Below, one piece after another: positions 6,028 to 14,285 of a stretch of 24,707 bases of DNA. The position numbers and the translations under genes are program-made. The notes under the pieces are model-generated. The model had not been told where the DNA came from, searched no databases, and worked only from the letters and a program-made list of their open reading frames with translations. The DNA lies in assembly GCA_965369605.1 (NCBI GenBank), contig CBDURE010000044.1:1-24707 (forward strand). The letters run 5' to 3'. This stretch comes from JAGGVT01 sp965369605 (GTDB lineage: Bacteria; JAJVIF01; JAGGVT01). Numbering within the stretch: position 1 is the first letter of the stretch; each line of letters opens with the position of its first letter.

Positions 6028-7040
6028 TTTTTCTCCAGCAGTTCAAGCGATCGCTGCTTCTCCGGCGCGCTTAGGATCCGCCCCAAATCAGGATGATCGA
6101 ACGATTTATAACTCGGATGATACTGGAACATTAAATTGAATTTCGCATTCGGAAGATTTTCACTGACCCATTCCATGATTGGTTTCGCGCAGCATTCAAC
6201 GTGATTCGGCAGAAGGAGGTGTCGGATGTAGATGTCCGCATGTTCGCGGGCGCTTGTGAAATTGCGGGTTACAACGTTCCAGTAATTATCAACGTCGCTT
6301 ATTTGTTTTGCGCAATTTCCCGGGCCGTATTTGAAATCAGCGAGATAGAGATCAACGAATCCTCTCAGAAGGCGCTCCGATTCAGCCGAGTGGTACATGT
6401 TGGAATTCCAGATTACCGGGACAGGGACATCCACTTTCGCAAAGATGTCGAGTATGTTATGCAGATGCTGGTCGGGATTGCCCCCGACAAGATTTACATT
6501 TCTCGCGCCGCGCATGAAGCGATTTTCAATGCGTTTGCGAAGATCATCATCGACAGGATAATCGCCTGCTGGATTTTCAATGATTTCAGAATTCTGGCAG
6601 TGCATGCATCTGAAGGTGCATCCAGCGAAGAAAATCGTATGCGATGGGATTATCTCGGGCTCCTCGCCGATGTGAATAAACTCGCTGGCGTAGTATGATT
6701 CAAGCGGAACCTTGCAGTATCCGAGTTCGCCTTTGGTTCTGTCAACCCCGCATCGCCTTTCACAGAGGATGCATGATTTAACAAGTTCCGATGCGATACT
6801 CGCTTTCAAATGCATCAGATTTTCATCAGCGACATCCCTTGCGGAAATTTCATTTTCAGTTTCAGGATTGAACATCCCATCGACAAGTGAATCATGAAGT
6901 TCCCATTTTTCATTGATTGCCAGTTTATCCCAGCGGTCGGGGAGCGGGATACGCCGTGACATGGAAAATCGGGGCAGCGCGCCGCCTGATATAATCAGCA
7001 AATAACGTTTAAGTCGGTTGTCATTCGTTCGATTTTCCAT
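6012..7040 (-). CDS. radical SAM protein, PflX-like
   Basis: A 342-residue radical SAM enzyme resembling the PflX branch (relatives of pyruvate formate-lyase activase). In the 343-residue frame from 7043, an N-terminal cysteine group C91-x2-C94-x3-C98 with CGVDRTKGELGYC (to C110) precedes the radical SAM cluster motif GCTFRCMHCQN (C142, C146, C149). NLVGGNPDQH and VIWNSNMY follow, as in glycyl-radical activases. The substrate is unknown and no glycyl-radical enzyme is nearby. The frame has a GTG (7041-7043) directly before the ATG chosen here. A minus-strand TATAAT at 7048-7053 would start transcription almost at the ATG. The last codons come from the 8-bp tandem repeat, so the C-terminus is probably recently altered. 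Confidence 0.85.
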   Translation of the reverse strand: MENRTNDNRLKRYLLIISGGALPRFSMSRRIPLPDRWDKLAINEKWELHDSLVDGMFNPETENEISARDVADENLMHLKASIASELVKSCILCERRCGVDRTKGELGYCKVPLESYYASEFIHIGEEPEIIPSHTIFFAGCTFRCMHCQNSEIIENPAGDYPVDDDLRKRIENRFMRGARNVNLVGGNPDQHLHNILDIFAKVDVPVPVIWNSNMYHSAESERLLRGFVDLYLADFKYGPGNCAKQISDVDNYWNVVTRNFTSAREHADIYIRHLLLPNHVECCAKPIMEWVSENLPNAKFNLMFQYHPSYKSFDHPDLGRILSAPEKQRSLELLEKNKLAG

Positions 7041-7047
7041 CACGCAT

Positions 7048-7088
7048 ATTATAACCTGTTTCGTGATATTGCAGGAGGTTGTTATAAT
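7048..7088. promoter_or_regulatory. divergent TATAAT boxes and an AGGAGG site
   Basis: A minus-strand TATAAT lies at 7048-7053 (for the radical SAM gene) and a plus-strand TATAAT at 7083-7088 (for the glycosyltransferases). A perfect AGGAGG (7073-7078) sits between them. -35 boxes are weak. Confidence 0.45.
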
Positions 7089-7092
7089 TGCG

Positions 7093-8442
7093 GTGCTTTA
7101 CACTCAGCAAATTTGGAGTGAGGTTAGAGAGGAAATCACAGGGAAATTAAAAATAGTGCAGATAGTGGGTTCGTTTCCACCGATGCCGTGCGGCGTTGGG
7201 GATAACACGTACGAACTGTCGAAACGTCTTGCGGATTTGGGGCATCATGTAGATGTTATCACGTCAAAGGATGCGGATGAAAACTCACCGCATGAGAATA
7301 TCAGAATTCATCCGGTGATGGGAGGCTGGTCGGTTTTTTACGGCGGTTCGCTTTTGAAGCGGATTCTCAAGATTGAACCGGACATAATTCACCTGCAGTA
7401 TCCATCAAAGGGATACGGAAAAGGTTTCGCCCCGAGCCTTCTGGGCATGCAGATTAAAGCGCGGAAACTGGCATCGCCGTACATAATCACGCTTCACGAA
7501 TTCAGCCATGCGCACGCGCTGAGGAAAGCAGCGATAATGCCGCTTCTCAACGAAGTGTCAATGGTCCTGTTTCCATCGGCTCAGGAAAGGGACGCCCTGC
7601 GCTTTCGATTTAGCACGCTGAGCAAAAAGCAATCGCGCATAATCCCGATTGGACCAGTGCTTCCAGAGGATTACGACAGTTTGAAAATTCAACTTGAAGA
7701 CAACAAAGAAAATCTGAAGCGCAAATGGGACGTTCCGGCGGATGGCGTAATTGTAAACTACGGATTCCTTCATCCGCACAAGGGTTTCGAGGTTCTCCTG
7801 AAAGCGTTTGAGAAAATCTGCATAAGCGGGTATAAATGCGAATTGTGGCATGTCGGCGCTTTCGATTCGCACAGGAAATCATACGACAGGTTTATCAATT
7901 ACATCTCGAATCTCGGAGCGCTTAAGGACAAAGTTAAATTCAAGGGATTTCTTCCCATCGAGGAAGCCGCGGAGATATTCACAATCGCGCGTGTCGGGGT
8001 TTTTCCGTTTACGGATGGCTATTCCGACCGACGTTCCAGCATGATTACATTCGGGCATTTTGACGCTCCCATGATAACAACTGCATCGACAGTCGGTGAG
8101 GTCAACGACAGGATAAAGAAGCACGTTACGCTTGTTGAGCCGTATGATGTTGATCAACTTGCGGAAAAACTGGAGGAGATAATCGCCAATGATGCGCTGT
8201 ATGAGCACGCGCGTGAAAAAGCGAAGGGTTATAAAAAACTCTACGACTGGAATGATCTGGCAAAAAGGATTGAGCAGGTTTATATCGACCTGCTTGAGGA
8301 CAGGCCGATCGGATTGACGTATGATGAACATATATTCACTGAAAGCGAGATAATGGCTGAATATCTCCATGATGATGAAGTTGAGGCGATTAAAAAAGAG
8401 TATGAGGATAAACATAAAGATGCGGATGAGGATGAGAAATAA
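7093..8442 (+). CDS. GT4 family glycosyltransferase
   Basis: A cytoplasmic or membrane-associated GT-B glycosyltransferase, probably for surface polysaccharide or glycolipid. The N-terminal Rossmann half starts at KIVQIVGSFPPMPCGVGDNTYELSKRL. The C-terminal half has NYGFLHPHKGFEVLLKAF and the donor-site segment PFTDGYSDRRSSM. The tail from about residue 420 is acidic and Lys-rich (ends DKHKDADEDEK). The start is uncertain. The ATG at 7018 lies upstream of the presumed promoter and overlaps the divergent gene. The GTG at 7093 is used here, 14 nt after a perfect AGGAGG. An ATT at 7087 is ideally spaced from it, and a GTG at 7156 would clip the first beta strand. The next glycosyltransferase follows after six bases. 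Confidence 0.85.
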   Translation: MLYTQQIWSEVREEITGKLKIVQIVGSFPPMPCGVGDNTYELSKRLADLGHHVDVITSKDADENSPHENIRIHPVMGGWSVFYGGSLLKRILKIEPDIIHLQYPSKGYGKGFAPSLLGMQIKARKLASPYIITLHEFSHAHALRKAAIMPLLNEVSMVLFPSAQERDALRFRFSTLSKKQSRIIPIGPVLPEDYDSLKIQLEDNKENLKRKWDVPADGVIVNYGFLHPHKGFEVLLKAFEKICISGYKCELWHVGAFDSHRKSYDRFINYISNLGALKDKVKFKGFLPIEEAAEIFTIARVGVFPFTDGYSDRRSSMITFGHFDAPMITTASTVGEVNDRIKKHVTLVEPYDVDQLAEKLEEIIANDALYEHAREKAKGYKKLYDWNDLAKRIEQVYIDLLEDRPIGLTYDEHIFTESEIMAEYLHDDEVEAIKKEYEDKHKDADEDEK

Positions 8443-8448
8443 TCTAAA

Positions 8449-9555
8449 ATGAAAGTCGCGATCGTGCATGAATGGCTTACCGGATTTGGCGGCGCTGAAA
8501 GATGTGTCATGGAGTTTGCCGACTTGTTTCCCGATGCGCCGATTTTTACATCCGTTTACGATGAACAGCGTTTTGGAAATATTTTTCCGCCTGAGCGTGT
8601 TCGAACCTCATTCCTGCAGTCATGGCATAACGCAAAGGAGAAATATCGCAATTACCTCCCCTTCATGCCGAAAGCGTTTCGCTCGTTTGATTTAAGCGGC
8701 TTTGATGTCATCCTCTCCTCAAACCACTGTTGCGCAAAGGGTATTCGACGGCCGGATGGCGCGATTCACATTTCATATATCTATACGCCCATGCGTTATA
8801 TCTGGGAACTTCACAGTGTCTATCGCGCGAGCCTTTCAGGCGTGAAGCGGATTCTGTTCGACATGATGGTTGGCCCGTTGAGGAAATTCGATCTTGAGTC
8901 GAATTCGCAGGTCGATTATTTTATTCCGATAAGCCATGAAATTGATCGACGCCTTAAGAGCACATATAACCGCAAGGGTGACGTTGTGATTTATCCGCCC
9001 GTGGATGTTGACAAGTTCGCTTATGACGGCGCAAAGCAGGATTACTACCTGATTGCACATCGGTTTGTGCCGTACAAAAGAGTTGATCTCGCTATCGAGG
9101 CGTTTAACATCAATGGCCTGCCGCTGAAAGTTCTTGGTATTGGTCCCGATGAGGAAAAACTAAAATCGATAGCAAAGCCGAATATTGAATTTCTTGGATT
9201 CGTGCCTGAGGATGATCTTTCGAAAGTTTACGGTCAGGCGAAAGCGCTTGTTTTCACCAGTTTCGAGGATTTCGGCCTGACTCCAATCGAGGCAATGTCT
9301 GCAGGGACTCCGGTTATCGCCTACGGCGCTGGCGGCGCGCTTGAGACTGTTGTTGAAAATAAAACCGGAACTTTCTTCAGGGAACAGACACCGGAATCTC
9401 TCAACGATGCAGTCTCTCGTTTTGATTCCATGTCGTTTGATAAAGCGGGATTAATCGAACACGCGCGTAAATTCGATGTCAGCGTATTCAGAAAGCAGAT
9501 TAAGGAATTTGTGGATAAATGCTGGCTGGAGAAAAACAGCTCTGATTTGAAATAA
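8449..9555 (+). CDS. GT4 family glycosyltransferase (mannosyltransferase-like)
   Basis: A 368-residue GT-B glycosyltransferase resembling O-antigen mannosyltransferases of the WbaZ type. The acceptor half starts MKVAIVHEWLTGFGGAERC, with the glycine loop near residues 12-16. The donor half has HRFVPYKRVDLAIEAF (204-219) and the E-x7-E motif EDFGLTPIE (273-281). It lies six bases after the first glycosyltransferase and so forms a two-gene unit with it. The pair probably adds successive sugars to the same glycan. Sugar and acceptor cannot be told from sequence, and no polymerase, flippase or nucleotide-sugar gene is nearby. Confidence 0.88.
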   Translation: MKVAIVHEWLTGFGGAERCVMEFADLFPDAPIFTSVYDEQRFGNIFPPERVRTSFLQSWHNAKEKYRNYLPFMPKAFRSFDLSGFDVILSSNHCCAKGIRRPDGAIHISYIYTPMRYIWELHSVYRASLSGVKRILFDMMVGPLRKFDLESNSQVDYFIPISHEIDRRLKSTYNRKGDVVIYPPVDVDKFAYDGAKQDYYLIAHRFVPYKRVDLAIEAFNINGLPLKVLGIGPDEEKLKSIAKPNIEFLGFVPEDDLSKVYGQAKALVFTSFEDFGLTPIEAMSAGTPVIAYGAGGALETVVENKTGTFFREQTPESLNDAVSRFDSMSFDKAGLIEHARKFDVSVFRKQIKEFVDKCWLEKNSSDLK

Positions 9556-9574
9556 CAATGAAAGCTAGTATAAT
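9547..9574 (+). promoter_or_regulatory. sigma-70-type promoter of bioY
   Basis: TTGAAA (9547-9552), a 16-bp spacer and TATAAT (9569-9574). The -35 box overlaps the end of the preceding gene. This is the best plus-strand promoter match in the window. Confidence 0.65.
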
Positions 9575-9615
9575 TTCGTTTCTGTTTTTTCGCATTAACA
9601 CGTGGAGTTGACATA

Positions 9616-10212
9616 ATGAACAGCAGCATTACATCTGAATCTCTGAATAAACGCGATTTCTGGCATGTTGAAATCCCCGTTAAATACGCAAGAGCGTTTG
9701 GGGTTGCATCGTTTATTCTTCTGATATGCCTTGGAGCTCATTTGAAATTATTCATGCCGGGAAACCCGGTTCCAATCACGCTCCAGACTTTCTTTGTTTT
9801 GATGGCAGGCGCGATGCTGGGACCGCGGTACGGCACTCTCGCGGTTATCTCATATATTTTCCTCGGCGCAATGGGGGCGCCGATGTTTGCCCCCGGCGGC
9901 GCAATCGGATTACTCTGCCTGATTGGCCCAACCGGCGGATACCTGCTGGGATTTATACTCGCCGCATGGATTGTCGGCTGCATAACTCAAAAAAGTAAAA
10001 ACAGCGCATCTCTCGCAATGGCGCTAATAATCGGTGAAATCGCAATACTCACACTCGGATGCATTCACCTTGGATTTATAACCGGAATGGGATTAAAAGC
10101 TGCGTTTGCGATTGGCGTTCTGCCGTTTATCGCGGGTGACCTTGTAAAAGTCGCTGCGGTATGGGTGAGTGTCAGCATGGCGGGAAAAGCAAGAAACAAT
10201 CTTCTGAGTTAA
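9616..10212 (+). CDS. bioY: biotin transporter BioY
   Basis: A 198-residue membrane S-component of an ECF-type biotin uptake system. It is almost entirely hydrophobic, with about six membrane segments. The family signature is clear: LKLFMPGNPVPITLQTFFV then LMAGAMLGPRYG (about 48-76), and later GPTGGYLLGF and GDLVKVA. It has GGAG eight bases before the ATG and its own promoter. No ATPase (ecfA) or EcfT gene is nearby, so it must use a shared energising module or act alone, as solitary BioY proteins can. No biotin synthesis genes are visible here. Confidence 0.93.
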   Translation: MNSSITSESLNKRDFWHVEIPVKYARAFGVASFILLICLGAHLKLFMPGNPVPITLQTFFVLMAGAMLGPRYGTLAVISYIFLGAMGAPMFAPGGAIGLLCLIGPTGGYLLGFILAAWIVGCITQKSKNSASLAMALIIGEIAILTLGCIHLGFITGMGLKAAFAIGVLPFIAGDLVKVAAVWVSVSMAGKARNNLLS

Positions 10213-10220
10213 TTGTTCCT

Positions 10221-10305
10221 ACCTGGGATCGCGAGCGTCTCGCTCGCAAAGCGTGGTTTCTATTAACCTAACACAGGTGCCGGTCAGAGACCAGCGCTCC
10301 CAGGT
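10221..10305. repeat. inverted-repeat element with inner hairpins after bioY
   Basis: Outer arms ACCTGGGA (10221-10228) and TCCCAGGT (10298-10305) enclose a perfect 7-bp hairpin with a 3-nt loop (10231-10247) and a smaller GGTC/GACC hairpin (10282-10292). The left part, 10222-10245, is the second copy of the 24-nt repeat at 5921-5944. It lies between the convergent ends of bioY and alaS and may serve as a terminator for both, though no T-run directly follows it. Confidence 0.65.
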
Positions 10306-10342
10306 TCAGGTTTTGAGTATTAAATAAAATTTCTTTGCAATT

Positions 10343-13015
10343 TCAACTACCCAGTTTTTCATCCAATATGGATTTGAACTTGTTTATCGCGTCATCGATT
10401 TTACCAGCGTCTTTACCGCCGCCTTGAGCGATATTCGGACGCCCTCCTCCTCCGCCGCCAAGAACTCCGCATATTTCACGAATCAAATCACCGGCTTTCA
10501 AGCCTTTTTTCATAAGGTCATTACTGACCGCGATAACCACTCCAAGCTTGTCCGGCATTTTTCCTATTAATAGAGCAGCGTATGAATCCATCTTGCCCTT
10601 GAAATCCTCCGCCATGCTCATCAGAGCATCGTTGTTGAGATTATCAGCAGTGTGAATTATCAGCGAGACATCGCCGACCTTCTCCGCCTGCTCGATTAAT
10701 CCCGCAACCTGCGAGCGCGCCAAATCAGCGCGGATTTTATCCAGCTCCTTCTCAAGCGATTTCCTCTCAGCGAAAAGTTTTTCCACATTGGATTCAATCA
10801 GGTCATAACCAACAGCGAATCTGTTTGACAGTTTCTTCAGAACCTTTTCGCCGTCAAGGAAATACTCAGTCGCTTTTAGTCCAGTAAGCGCCTCGATACG
10901 CCGAGTTCCGGACGCAATCGATTCCTCCTTGATAATCACGAACGAACCGATTTTTGATGTGTTATCCAAATGCGTTCCCCCGCATAACTCGGTTGAGACA
11001 TCGCCAATTGAAAGCACCCTGACCTCATCGCCGTACTTCTCGCCGAAAATGGCCATCGCGCCTGATTTAACAGCCTCGTTGTACCCCTGAACATCCGTGT
11101 TGACATCAAGCCCCTGAAGAATCCATTCGCTGACAAGCTTTGTGATTTTCAAAAGTTCATCGAAAGAGACAGATTCATAATGTGAAAAATCGAATCGAAG
11201 GCGGTCATCCTCGACAAGCGATCCCGCCTGTTTAACGTGCGTGCCAAGCACCTGCCGAAGCGCGGAGTGCATAAGGTGTGTTGCGGTGTGTGAGCGCATG
11301 ATTCCGCGTCGCCGTGATTCAGTTACAGTTGCGGTAACTTTAACATTTCCGGTTTCCAATATATGCTTAAGTGCTTCTTCTTGATTACCCTCTAAAAAAT
11401 GCCCAAGATGTTGATAAACACCATATTCAGTACGTTTAGTATCATTGACTTCAAATTTATAATTATGCCATTCGATCAGTCCTCTGTCACCAATCTGTCC
11501 ACCAGATTCAGCATAGAAAGGAGTTGAAGCAAGAATGATTGCTTGCATTTCAGGATAGGTCCAGCTTTTAATATGTTCTGGATGCGAAGGCCAAATATCC
11601 AAAATCATTGTAGAATGTACGATTGTATCATAACCAACGAATCTTGTTTCAGGAAGCCCCAAACTAGCTCCTTTTCCATGTTTTTCAGTGTTTAGAAGCT
11701 TCTTAGATGTATCAGCGCGACTTCTTTCCCGCTGCTTCTCAAGTTCCGCATTAAAAGCGGTCTCATCGACTTTGTAACCTTTCTCGCGAAGGATATCCCG
11801 TGTCAAGTCAATCGGGAAGCCGTAGGTGTCGTAAAGCTCAAACGCCGTATCACCGGAGAGAACGTTATTCCCGGTTTTTTCCAGTTTCGCGATTTCCTTA
11901 TCGAGTAAAGCTTCACCGCGAGATAATGTCGATAAGAAACCCTCTTCTTCTCTCGAAAGTATTTTTTCGATAAGTTCCGATTTTTCGATTATCTCCGGGT
12001 AAGCGTCACCAAGCGACTCATAGATGAAATGCAGTCCGGCGATTAATTCGCCCTCTTTAAGTCCCTGACGCTGCGCATGTAAAAACGCGCGACGCATAAT
12101 TCGGCGTAGAATATATCCGCGCCCCTCGTTGCCGGGATAGACATCATCCGCGATTAAAAACGCGCTTCCCCGCAGATGGTCAGCCATCAGGAAAAACGGA
12201 TTGAATTCGATAACTCCGCTAGTATCCCTCTTGCCTTTCTGCCCCGCTTTTTTTCGTATATAGGAAATAAGCGGCTGGAAAACATCTATTTCAAAAACGC
12301 TGACTTTGCCTTCGATAGCGGCGATTGTCCTTTCAAGCCCCATTCCCGTATCGACATTTCTGCTGGGAAGCGATTTGAGTTCGCCATCCTGTTGGCGGTT
12401 AAACTGCGTGAAAACCAAATTCCATATTTCAGTGTAGCGTGAGCAGTCGCATCCGGGTTTGCATGTTGGACGTCCGCATCCGACTTTTTCGCCAAGGTCA
12501 TAGAATATTTCGCTGTCCGGCCCGCAGGGGCCAGTATCCGCCATATACCAGAAATTATCAGCTTCTCCGAGTTTGAATATTTTCGATTCCGGAAGCCCAA
12601 CCTTTTTGTGCCAGATATCGTACGCTTCATCATCTTTTTCAAAGACACTTACAAACAGTTTATCCTCAGGCAGCCCGAGCCAGCCAAGTAAAAACTCCCA
12701 CGACCACGGAATAATCTCCTCCTTGAAATAATCTCCGAATGAGAAATTTCCGAGCATTTCGAAAAAAGTCAGATGCCGCGGAGTCGTGCCGACCTCATCA
12801 ATATCCTTCGTGCGAAGGCATTTCTGGACTGATGCCAACCGCGGCGACGGCGCGCTTTTCGGGTCGAGAAAGTACGGCTTCAACGGCGCCATTCCTGCGT
12901 TTATCAGAAGCAGAGTCGGGTCGTTAATCGGAACAAGCGGTGCCGACTCGACAATCTTATGTTCGTGTTCCTTAAAAAATTCCAAATATTTATTTCTCAA
13001 ATCGACTGACTTCAA
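10343..13015 (-). CDS. alaS: alanyl-tRNA synthetase
   Basis: An 890-residue class II synthetase that charges tRNA-Ala, of standard length. The catalytic domain (about 1-240) starts KSVDLRNKYLEFF and contains INAGMAPLKPYF and TPRHLTFFEMLGNFSFGDYFK. The editing domain has HTATHLMHSAL (about 573) and CGGTHL (about 678), which supply the zinc ligands. The C-terminal part has a coiled stretch and the glycine-rich GGGGGGRPNIAQGGG. The start is TTG, set by AAGGAG eight bases upstream and by the conserved N-terminus. It is the last gene of the desulfurase operon. Residues about 434-557 are encoded by DNA much richer in A and T than the rest, although the reading frame is intact. Confidence 0.97.
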   Translation of the reverse strand: MKSVDLRNKYLEFFKEHEHKIVESAPLVPINDPTLLLINAGMAPLKPYFLDPKSAPSPRLASVQKCLRTKDIDEVGTTPRHLTFFEMLGNFSFGDYFKEEIIPWSWEFLLGWLGLPEDKLFVSVFEKDDEAYDIWHKKVGLPESKIFKLGEADNFWYMADTGPCGPDSEIFYDLGEKVGCGRPTCKPGCDCSRYTEIWNLVFTQFNRQQDGELKSLPSRNVDTGMGLERTIAAIEGKVSVFEIDVFQPLISYIRKKAGQKGKRDTSGVIEFNPFFLMADHLRGSAFLIADDVYPGNEGRGYILRRIMRRAFLHAQRQGLKEGELIAGLHFIYESLGDAYPEIIEKSELIEKILSREEEGFLSTLSRGEALLDKEIAKLEKTGNNVLSGDTAFELYDTYGFPIDLTRDILREKGYKVDETAFNAELEKQRERSRADTSKKLLNTEKHGKGASLGLPETRFVGYDTIVHSTMILDIWPSHPEHIKSWTYPEMQAIILASTPFYAESGGQIGDRGLIEWHNYKFEVNDTKRTEYGVYQHLGHFLEGNQEEALKHILETGNVKVTATVTESRRRGIMRSHTATHLMHSALRQVLGTHVKQAGSLVEDDRLRFDFSHYESVSFDELLKITKLVSEWILQGLDVNTDVQGYNEAVKSGAMAIFGEKYGDEVRVLSIGDVSTELCGGTHLDNTSKIGSFVIIKEESIASGTRRIEALTGLKATEYFLDGEKVLKKLSNRFAVGYDLIESNVEKLFAERKSLEKELDKIRADLARSQVAGLIEQAEKVGDVSLIIHTADNLNNDALMSMAEDFKGKMDSYAALLIGKMPDKLGVVIAVSNDLMKKGLKAGDLIREICGVLGGGGGGRPNIAQGGGKDAGKIDDAINKFKSILDEKLGS

Positions 13016-13034
13016 ACCTCATTCTCCTTGTGGT

Positions 13035-13051
13035 GCGGGCATCCTGCCTGC
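13035..13051. repeat. short palindrome between permease gene and alaS
   Basis: A seven-bp stem with one G-T type mismatch (GCGGGCA / TGCCTGC) and a 3-nt loop, filling most of the 48-nt gap between the AI-2E permease gene and alaS. It looks like a short intergenic repeat. Confidence 0.5.
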
Positions 13052-13063
13052 ATCTGTTAACAT

Positions 13064-14236
13064 CTATGGTTCAGGCGATGATGATTTTATCTTGCCGGTT
13101 GATTCGCTATCCTGTTCAGTAAATAGCCTTTCAATATTTTTAATGAACCCCGGATAGTACTGTTCAAAAATGACTTTCAATGTCGCGGCGACCGGCAGCG
13201 CGAGTAGCATTCCGGCGATTCCTCCCAAAATGCCTCCGCACAACAACGCGAACATGACTGTTAGTGGGTGAACGTCCATTTTGTCGCCCATGATTTTCGG
13301 AACGAGAATATTGCCCTCGAACAGCTGGATAACCGCGTACAGCAAAATTACAGTAATTCCCGTTATAGGCCCGTTTATAAATCCCAGAATAACAGCGGGA
13401 ATGAACGCGATTATTGGTCCCACGATTGGGATAACCTCTGTTGTTCCGGCAAGCAATCCAAGAAGGAGCCACGGGCCAATGTGAAATCCGAAGGATGGAA
13501 TCAGTATGCCGAGGCAGTTAAGAACAAGCAGAGCGGCGGTGGTGATAAGGAACATCAGAAAAGACAGTTTCATCTGTCCGCGCAGGTATGAGTTCAAAGT
13601 TACCGTCAGATGGTCCATCAGGTCGATAGTGGATGTTTGAATATGCTGAGGAAGGAATTTCAGCAGGCTTTCCCTTATCTTGGGCCAATCCATCAACAGG
13701 TAAAAACAGATAACGGGAATCGCCACCATCAGAGTTACAAATGACGCCAGACTGCCGACAAACCTGCTAGTGCGATTGAAAATATCCCCCCAAAGCGCGT
13801 TTATCTTTTCCTGGTTTGCCAGATATATTTCACGGATTTCAAAATTGGTGCCGAGGCGTTCATTAATTGTCTCCACGGAATTTTTTGTCCATGTGGCGAC
13901 TTTCTCGGCGAACAGTGATTCGCCATCCGCACTGATGACATAATTAACAACACTCTGCGCCTGCGTAACCAGTGGTGGCACAATAACCAGAGATATCAAT
14001 CCGATAACAGCAAAAATTATCAAATACAGAATTACAATCGCAAGAGATCTGGGTATTCTCTTTTGATGAAGCGTTTCGACAAGCGGATAGAGCAGGAATG
14101 CGATTACCATTGAGAACAGGAATATGCCGATTATCCCTCGAACGATTATCACAAACCAGATCATCAACCCAAAGATTGCGAGAACCATCAGGTTTCTGAT
14201 ATTCAGTATGCTGCGTGATGCGCTTTTATCGTCCAT
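13064..14236 (-). CDS. AI-2E family transporter (PerM/YdiK-like permease)
   Basis: A membrane protein of about 390 residues of the AI-2E exporter/PerM family, which has members implicated in autoinducer-2 or sodium export. It shows about eight membrane segments. Signatures are AFLLYPLVETL near the N-terminus, the soluble middle region, GTTEVIPIVGPIIAFIPAV, and LVPKIMGDKMDVHPLTVMF near the C-terminus. The ATG at 14236 is preferred over that at 14242 because the strong GGGAGGAG lies eight bases before the former and only two before the latter. It sits between mnmA and alaS. Substrate unknown. Confidence 0.9.
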   Translation of the reverse strand: MDDKSASRSILNIRNLMVLAIFGLMIWFVIIVRGIIGIFLFSMVIAFLLYPLVETLHQKRIPRSLAIVILYLIIFAVIGLISLVIVPPLVTQAQSVVNYVISADGESLFAEKVATWTKNSVETINERLGTNFEIREIYLANQEKINALWGDIFNRTSRFVGSLASFVTLMVAIPVICFYLLMDWPKIRESLLKFLPQHIQTSTIDLMDHLTVTLNSYLRGQMKLSFLMFLITTAALLVLNCLGILIPSFGFHIGPWLLLGLLAGTTEVIPIVGPIIAFIPAVILGFINGPITGITVILLYAVIQLFEGNILVPKIMGDKMDVHPLTVMFALLCGGILGGIAGMLLALPVAATLKVIFEQYYPGFIKNIERLFTEQDSESTGKIKSSSPEP

Positions 14237-14285
14237 AAACATCGCTCCTCCCGGCAGGATGAAAAATTATTATATCACGCGGCAA

